From positions 62,001 to 126,000 of the forward strand of contig WUAI01000001.1 of the NCBI GenBank assembly GCA_009827225.1: 64,000 bases of DNA. Reading direction: 5' to 3'. This document shows positions 59,491 through 64,000 of the stretch, piece by piece (position 1 is the first letter of the stretch; each line of letters opens with the position of its first letter). The DNA is from Flavobacteriaceae bacterium (GTDB taxonomy: Bacteria; Bacteroidota; Bacteroidia; Flavobacteriales; Flavobacteriaceae). The notes below the pieces were generated by a model. That model was given only the letters and a program-made list of their open reading frames with translations, did not search any database and was not told where the DNA came from. The translations under genes and the position numbers were made by a program.

Positions 59491-60594
59491 TTATCGCAAG
59501 TGTTTAGGAGATTTGCCGGTGAGCTTCTTAACGGTACGAATAAAGGAGGCTTTAGAATTGAAACCTGCATCAAAGGCAAGACTAAGCAGGGTGAATTTCT
59601 TGTTGTCGGGATCCGCAATCAAGGATTTCAATTCTCTAAAGCGATAATCGTTGACATAGTCGTTGAATTTCGTTTGGAAGACTGTGGTGAGGGCTTTAGT
59701 AACCAGATAGGATTTCACATCGATCGCATTTGATAACATGGCTACAGTTAGTTCCGGGTTTTTGTACAATTTTTCCGCTGTCATGGCGGTTTCAATCTTT
59801 TCGGCTATCGTTTTAAGTTGATTGAGCTCCTTTTCCGAAGGAATACTTACCTGCTTGAAAGCCTCCTGGTTTCTTCTTGAAAATCCTTCCAGTCCAAGCC
59901 AGTATGTAATAACAGCCATAATAATGAAAATCGGATAGCCGAACTGCTTGAATGCATAGTCGAAGAATAAATAATCAACCAGGGTGACTGCGGTAAAGAA
60001 TATAGAAAACCAGCGAAGTACTAATACCACCCGCTTGATCCAGCCCAATTGATCAGGTTTCAGAACATAACCCGATATTTCAGGAGGATGGTCCAGTATC
60101 TTTTTTGCCTTGAAGGAGTAATAAATAATAAGCGCTCCGCCGATTACATACATGGTAGGATAGTGCATCCAAACCACATAACCCCAATACCCAAGCCAAC
60201 TCAAACTTTCCCGGGTGCCATCCCAATAGAAATTCTGTGATTTAATAAAGAAACTCCATGATACTTCGATGATTACAGGGAGAAAATGGATCCACTGACT
60301 TCGATCTAATTTAAATTTTGGATTGACGTAGCTTGCCGCGAAGAAGTAAATAAGCGCCCCATAGATCCAGTTGAATTCCAGCAGAATATAATATAACGTA
60401 TCGTACCTGCCCAGTCCAAAGAAATGGAGAATTTCAGCAATGAGTCGGTAAGTAAAAAAGAAAAGGATTGCCGCAAGAAATCGATTTGCTTTTTTGTGAA
60501 TCGTTAGAATATTGCACAGGACTATTCCAAAAATGAGTCCCTGGATCGCCCCGATGGCCAATAATATTACTAGAAGAATGGTAAGCGTGTCCAC
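59491..60594 (-). CDS. Membrane-embedded AraC-type transcriptional regulator
   Basis: A 367-residue protein with about seven membrane helices in the first 230 residues (first around 5-28; others around 38-58, 66-86, 100-117, 135-157, 183-203 and 210-230) followed by an AraC/XylS-type double HTH (MLSNAIDVKSYLVTKALTTV, then FTLLSLAFDAGFNSKASFIR). The C-terminus ends at the second HTH (LTGKSPKHLR). Such flavobacterial proteins act as one-component membrane sensors. It lies 20 bp after the TIGR04283 glycosyltransferase gene on the same strand, so it is the last gene of the arsenosugar-type operon; regulation of that operon is inferred. Confidence 0.87.
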   Translation of the reverse strand: MDTLTILLVILLAIGAIQGLIFGIVLCNILTIHKKANRFLAAILFFFTYRLIAEILHFFGLGRYDTLYYILLEFNWIYGALIYFFAASYVNPKFKLDRSQWIHFLPVIIEVSWSFFIKSQNFYWDGTRESLSWLGYWGYVVWMHYPTMYVIGGALIIYYSFKAKKILDHPPEISGYVLKPDQLGWIKRVVLVLRWFSIFFTAVTLVDYLFFDYAFKQFGYPIFIIMAVITYWLGLEGFSRRNQEAFKQVSIPSEKELNQLKTIAEKIETAMTAEKLYKNPELTVAMLSNAIDVKSYLVTKALTTVFQTKFNDYVNDYRFRELKSLIADPDNKKFTLLSLAFDAGFNSKASFIRTVKKLTGKSPKHLR

Positions 60595-60614
60595 TTCTCT
60601 AAAGATAGAAAAGA

Positions 60615-61328
60615 TTAGTTTACGATATACTTTTTATAATAATCATGAAGGGACTGAGGAGATGCTCCAAGGGTTTTTTTCATATGGATCATGGCAAAAT
60701 GGTATTGAAGTTTCCAGGTACCATTAGCTTCATATTTTCTAGCGGAAGTAGTGATGTATTCATCCATAACAGCAAACCTGTTCCCCGTGCGATCATAAAT
60801 GCGATTGATGAATTCGCAGTCTTCATAAATGGTATAGGATTCATTGAAACCACCAAGATCCTGATATAACTCTTTTCGGATGAATAAGGATTGATCCCCT
60901 CCGCGACAAAATTTAAGATTGAACTGGGTAAACCATTGCGAAACTTTTAATAAAGGATGGTTACTGCTGAATTTCATTTTGAAACAACCGGCAGGAAAAC
61001 CTTGTCCCGAGTATTTGATAATGTATTCATCGAAATTCGGAGGGGGGAACGAATCGGCGTGTAAGAAATACAATATGTTTCCATTAGAAATTCTGGCTCC
61101 TTCATTCATTTGTGTAGCACGCCCTTTTGCTGAATTGACAAGAACTATATTCCGTTCGTTGCTATTTCCTTTGAAATCATCAACTAAAGCCACGGTTGCA
61201 TCGCTACTGCCACCGTCCACTACGATGATTTCAGAAACATTGGAAACACTGGAGTTGTTCACCAGGTATTCCAACAGCGAGATAACGATTTTGGCTTCGT
61301 TGAGAACCGGAATTACGACGGAAATCAT
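60615..61328 (-). CDS. TIGR04283-type arsenosugar biosynthesis glycosyltransferase (GT2)
   Basis: A 237-residue GT2 enzyme. Motifs: VVIPVLNEAKIVISLL, VVDGGSSDAT, RATQMNEGARISNG, FLHADSFPP for the metal-binding Asp, and GGDQSLFIRKELY. Flavobacterial proteins of this length and motif set are annotated as TIGR04283 glycosyltransferases found beside ArsM and other arsenosugar genes. It may transfer a ribosyl or other sugar to a methylated arsenical or an arsenolipid precursor. The gene lies 12 bp after the DUF547 stop and 20 bp before the AraC-type gene. Confidence 0.87.
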   Translation of the reverse strand: MISVVIPVLNEAKIVISLLEYLVNNSSVSNVSEIIVVDGGSSDATVALVDDFKGNSNERNIVLVNSAKGRATQMNEGARISNGNILYFLHADSFPPPNFDEYIIKYSGQGFPAGCFKMKFSSNHPLLKVSQWFTQFNLKFCRGGDQSLFIRKELYQDLGGFNESYTIYEDCEFINRIYDRTGNRFAVMDEYITTSARKYEANGTWKLQYHFAMIHMKKTLGASPQSLHDYYKKYIVN

Positions 61329-61340
61329 GCAATAAATATA

Positions 61341-62150
61341 CTAATCTATCTTTTGTTCATTTAGATTCCAATCATATTCCAAATAGTTCAATTCGGCATT
61401 GGCATTTATTGGAACTTCTAAATACTTGTTGATATAACCAATCACATCTACCTCGCCATCCACAAGATAGTCTTTTCGATACCAGTCAAATATGGAAGAG
61501 AGTCTAGGCATATCTGGTGAAAGGTCGTTTTTTTCACTATGAATGAAATCGCGAGTAACCCGATCCAACTGTGCTTCGATCTTATTGGCGAAATAGGCTT
61601 CGTTCAACAATTTCGGGCATGATATGGACGCACAATTGATGGCAAAATGAATTCTGGGTTCGTTCATTTTCCGAAGAATACCATTTTCAATACCTCCGAG
61701 AGAAAGTTTTTTATCGCCTATTTCTACAAATCCCCGTGTCCAGGGCCCGTTGATATCTTTAATAGAATTCACAGGATAGTTTTCTACGATGAGGTCTACG
61801 GTATAGGCATTATAAATATTGATATAGTAGGCCAGCAGTTCTGAGACACTCCATTCTTCGGTAGGAGGATTACTAGCCAATAACTGGAGATAGGAGGTAA
61901 GCTTCACTCGATCTTCCGCGAAACCCTGGTAATCCACCCAACCTTCATCGGATACATGCTTTTTTAACAGATCGTCCCAAAGGGAATGATCTACCCTGGC
62001 TACAAAGCTGTTACCACTACTTTGCAAAGGTTCTTCTACTTTTTTTATGGGTTGTCCCTGGCTGCTAAGACCGGCTGCAGATAATAATGAACAACTTTCG
62101 GTAATAACCAGTATGCAGAGGAGTAATAAACTTTTTATTAGTGTTTTCAT
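61341..62150 (-). CDS. DUF547 envelope protein
   Basis: A 269-residue DUF547 protein with an N-terminal hydrophobic segment ending in a Cys (ITESCSLL), likely a lipoprotein. The core motifs are present: YYINIYNAYTVDLIVENYP, LGGIENGILRKMNEP, HFAINCASISCPKL with the two family Cys, and FDWYRKDY. It recurs in arsenosugar gene neighbourhoods between ArsM and TIGR04283, as here. I start it at the ATG at 62150, giving the best signal peptide; an in-frame ATG at 62168 is possible. Function in the pathway is unknown. Confidence 0.88.
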   Translation of the reverse strand: MKTLIKSLLLLCILVITESCSLLSAAGLSSQGQPIKKVEEPLQSSGNSFVARVDHSLWDDLLKKHVSDEGWVDYQGFAEDRVKLTSYLQLLASNPPTEEWSVSELLAYYINIYNAYTVDLIVENYPVNSIKDINGPWTRGFVEIGDKKLSLGGIENGILRKMNEPRIHFAINCASISCPKLLNEAYFANKIEAQLDRVTRDFIHSEKNDLSPDMPRLSSIFDWYRKDYLVDGEVDVIGYINKYLEVPINANAELNYLEYDWNLNEQKID

Positions 62151-62192
62151 TGGAATTGTAATTATCATGTACTCTACTTACGAGTAAACTCA

Positions 62193-63074
62193 CTATTTGG
62201 TTTTTAGCGGGTACAATTCTTGTTCCAAAAATCCTTGTGGGAAGTTTTCATCTCCACTAAATCCTAATTCTATATCCCGGCCATCACTTGGAATATGATT
62301 GGTTTTGAATATATAATCCCAAAGGCTAAGAGATAATCCAAAATTTACTCCGTATTTTCTTTCTTTCGGAAGGTGCTTCGCATGATGCCAGATATGCATT
62401 TTTGGATTATTGAAGATATATTTCAGTATTCCGTAATCCCATCCAAGGTTGGCATGATTTAAATGTCCTATGGCCAACGCACTAAAATGGACAATGGCCA
62501 CTTGTTGTACATCGAAACCACCAATTATCGCAATAGGGACGTACAATAGCGATTTATATACTACAGGCTCCATCCAGTGGTATCTCAAGTGAGCGGCAAA
62601 CCCCATTTCTTTTACACTATGGTGCACTTTATGAAAGTTCCATAAAATGGGGACTCTGTGCAACAACCTATGAGTGTTCCATTGAACAAAATCGGAAACC
62701 AGGAAGAAAATGAGTAATCCGGCCCACAGCGGAAGTGACTTAACATCAAATAACTGAAAACTCTGCACGGATAAGCCTACCGTTCCCAGTATATCATTAA
62801 AGAACGCTTCCGCAGAATTCGATAAAGCGATCAGGACGATCAGGTTTAACAGGAAAAAATTAAAGAACATATAAAAAGTATCCAGCCAAAAGTCTTTTCT
62901 AAACAACCGCTGTTCTTTTCTCCAAGGGAACAAGATTTCAAGGATCCAAACGATCAGGGACACGGCAATGAGTCCGTAGAAATAATTTTCCCAATGGAAA
63001 CGGGTGATCAGGTCGATCAAATAATCGAAATATCCTGAATAGGAATCTTTTATTATCTCAAGGTATTTATCCAT
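62193..63074 (-). CDS. Sterol desaturase/fatty acid hydroxylase family protein
   Basis: A 293-residue membrane oxygenase of the fatty acid hydroxylase superfamily, with about five helices and three His clusters for a di-iron centre: HRLLH in the NTHRLLHRVP segment, HKVHH, and HIWHHAKH near the C-terminus. It hydroxylates or desaturates a lipid in the membrane. Between arsM (25-bp gap) and DUF547 (42-bp gap), it may tailor an arsenolipid or its fatty acid part; this is inferred from the operon, and generic lipid hydroxylation is the alternative. Confidence 0.88.
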   Translation of the reverse strand: MDKYLEIIKDSYSGYFDYLIDLITRFHWENYFYGLIAVSLIVWILEILFPWRKEQRLFRKDFWLDTFYMFFNFFLLNLIVLIALSNSAEAFFNDILGTVGLSVQSFQLFDVKSLPLWAGLLIFFLVSDFVQWNTHRLLHRVPILWNFHKVHHSVKEMGFAAHLRYHWMEPVVYKSLLYVPIAIIGGFDVQQVAIVHFSALAIGHLNHANLGWDYGILKYIFNNPKMHIWHHAKHLPKERKYGVNFGLSLSLWDYIFKTNHIPSDGRDIELGFSGDENFPQGFLEQELYPLKTK

Positions 63075-63099
63075 AGCAAGATGGAATCAAATAGTTTAT

Positions 63100-64000
63100 T
63101 TAGCAACAGCCACCGCCATCATAATGGAAGGTCGATTCGCTGATGTAAATGTCGTCACGGCCAAGATCTGCCAGATTTTGGGCAGTTTTATCACAAATTG
63201 CGATAGGTTGGTTTTTCAAAAGAATATGTCCTTTCTGGTCGTCCAGGTATTCCTCTTCGCCAAAATAGATAGCTGCCTTGCCCGTGAACACACAGGGTCC
63301 ATCCTCGGGCATAGGATCCTTGATGGCTGCAACTTCAATGGATTCTATATAGATCAATTCATCGGTTGGGTAGTGCTTAGGATCCAAAATACGATATGGT
63401 TTTCTGGCTCGGATTTCAATAGTTCCAAATCCAACATCGGTCAGGGCTTTTACATAGTCTTTTATCGGTAAACTACCACTCAAACAAAGTGCACGCAGTC
63501 GTTCATCGTTGCGAAGCGTTTCATTCATTGGCTGTTCGCAGGTAGGATCACTCATAACCAACCGGCCATGAGGTTTCAGAACTCGATACATTTCTTCGAT
63601 GGCTCTTTTGAGATCTTCTTCTTTAAAGATATTGAACAAACAATTCTGCGCAGCAACATCGATGCTGTTATCGGGTACCGGCAAATTCATGGCATCTCCT
63701 TTACGCAGTTCCACGAATTCACTTTTAAACCAGGAGTTCTCAGATTCAGCTTCTATAAAGTTTCTCTTCGAAGCCTCCAGCATTTCATCCACCACATCCA
63801 CACCGATCACACCTCCTTTTTGTCGTGAGAAATAGGAAAATTGCAACAATTCCATACCGCCACCCACTCCTACGTATAATACTTTGGGGTCGTTCACCAA
63901 ATCACGAGCATGGACGGTACTTCCACAACCATAATTCATTTCCTGCATGATCTTGGGGATTTTAAGTCCGGGCAATTCCCAAATGGGATTGGTGGTACAG
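63100..64000 (-). CDS. arsM: ArsM-type arsenite methyltransferase, 5' truncated by window edge
   Basis: The frame runs from the stop at 63100 off the right edge, about 300 residues. Upstream of the apparent TTG the frame continues as TTNPIWELPGLKIPK (with a Cys just before), so the true N-terminus is outside. It is a SAM-dependent methyltransferase: YVGVGGGMELLQFSYF for SAM binding, GDAMNLPVPDNSIDVA and AAQNCLFNIF. Conserved Cys (NYGCGST, QNCLFN, the GGGCC C-terminus) fit arsenic binding by arsenosugar-type ArsM. It starts the arsenosugar-type operon seen here; the radical SAM partner ArsS, if present, would be to the right. Confidence 0.9.
   Translation of the reverse strand, partial: CTTNPIWELPGLKIPKIMQEMNYGCGSTVHARDLVNDPKVLYVGVGGGMELLQFSYFSRQKGGVIGVDVVDEMLEASKRNFIEAESENSWFKSEFVELRKGDAMNLPVPDNSIDVAAQNCLFNIFKEEDLKRAIEEMYRVLKPHGRLVMSDPTCEQPMNETLRNDERLRALCLSGSLPIKDYVKALTDVGFGTIEIRARKPYRILDPKHYPTDELIYIESIEVAAIKDPMPEDGPCVFTGKAAIYFGEEEYLDDQKGHILLKNQPIAICDKTAQNLADLGRDDIYISESTFHYDGGGCC

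Overview
The window looks like a chromosome segment of a marine member of the Flavobacteriaceae (Bacteroidota). Four things point there: promoter boxes of the Bacteroidota type (TAnnTTTG), two secreted proteins with type IX secretion (T9SS) C-terminal sorting domains, mevalonate-pathway isoprenoid genes, and a clade II nitrous oxide reductase gene set. The tRNA gene does not encode CCA. No phage, transposase, CRISPR array or rRNA gene was seen.

Layout. 1-3.4 kb: the end of a DUF885 metallopeptidase, a 4-hydroxyproline epimerase and an FAD D-amino-acid oxidase (hydroxyproline catabolism). 3.4-11.4 kb: a nitrous oxide respiration island on the minus strand (cytochrome c lipoprotein, fasciclin lipoprotein, nosZ, a membrane protein, nosL, nosD, nosF, nosY), headed by a divergent Rrf2 regulator with two dyad sites in the shared promoter region. 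11.4-18.4 kb: a three-domain phosphotransferase/M23/aminotransferase fusion, an aldose epimerase, a DUF4407 protein and a BlaR1/BlaI-type pair with operator dyads. 18.6-25.4 kb: an M20 dipeptidase, an Asp/Asn hydroxylase, tRNA-Leu(TAG) with a decayed copy of its 3' end, a sulfatase, candidate small ORFs, an HI0933-family flavoprotein and a DUF1697 protein. 25.5-33.7 kb: an S74-domain surface protein and a four-gene set on the minus strand (ECF sigma factor, membrane TPR protein, TPR-CHAT caspase-like protein, T9SS subtilase). 33.8-42.5 kb: mevalonate-pathway genes (mvaD, mevalonate kinase, UbiA prenyltransferase) with unrelated genes between them (a T9SS protein, an MBOAT/SGNH acyl-transfer pair, a nitrilase), ending in a pseudouridine-synthase-like gene. 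42.5-53.8 kb: glycosyltransferases, two divergent lipoprotein genes, a tandem LpxR pair in an envelope operon, and a polyferredoxin/flavoprotein redox pair. 54-58 kb: DUF547, an outer-membrane barrel, a GH113-like hydrolase and an Omp85-like protein. 58.3-64 kb: YceI, a hypothetical protein, and an arsenosugar-type operon (arsM, sterol desaturase, DUF547, TIGR04283 glycosyltransferase, membrane AraC-type regulator) running off the right edge.

The most unusual region is the sigma/TPR/CHAT/subtilase set. A perfect 17-bp inverted repeat fills the gap between the CHAT and subtilase genes. In the mRNA it would pair the segment just after the CHAT stop codon with the segment containing the subtilase start codon, which suggests that subtilase synthesis depends on translation of the caspase-like gene. 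The second highlight is the nos control region, where a CRP/FNR-type dyad sits near -41 relative to a predicted promoter of the nos operon.

All functional names come from motif and family recognition by eye; no database search was run.
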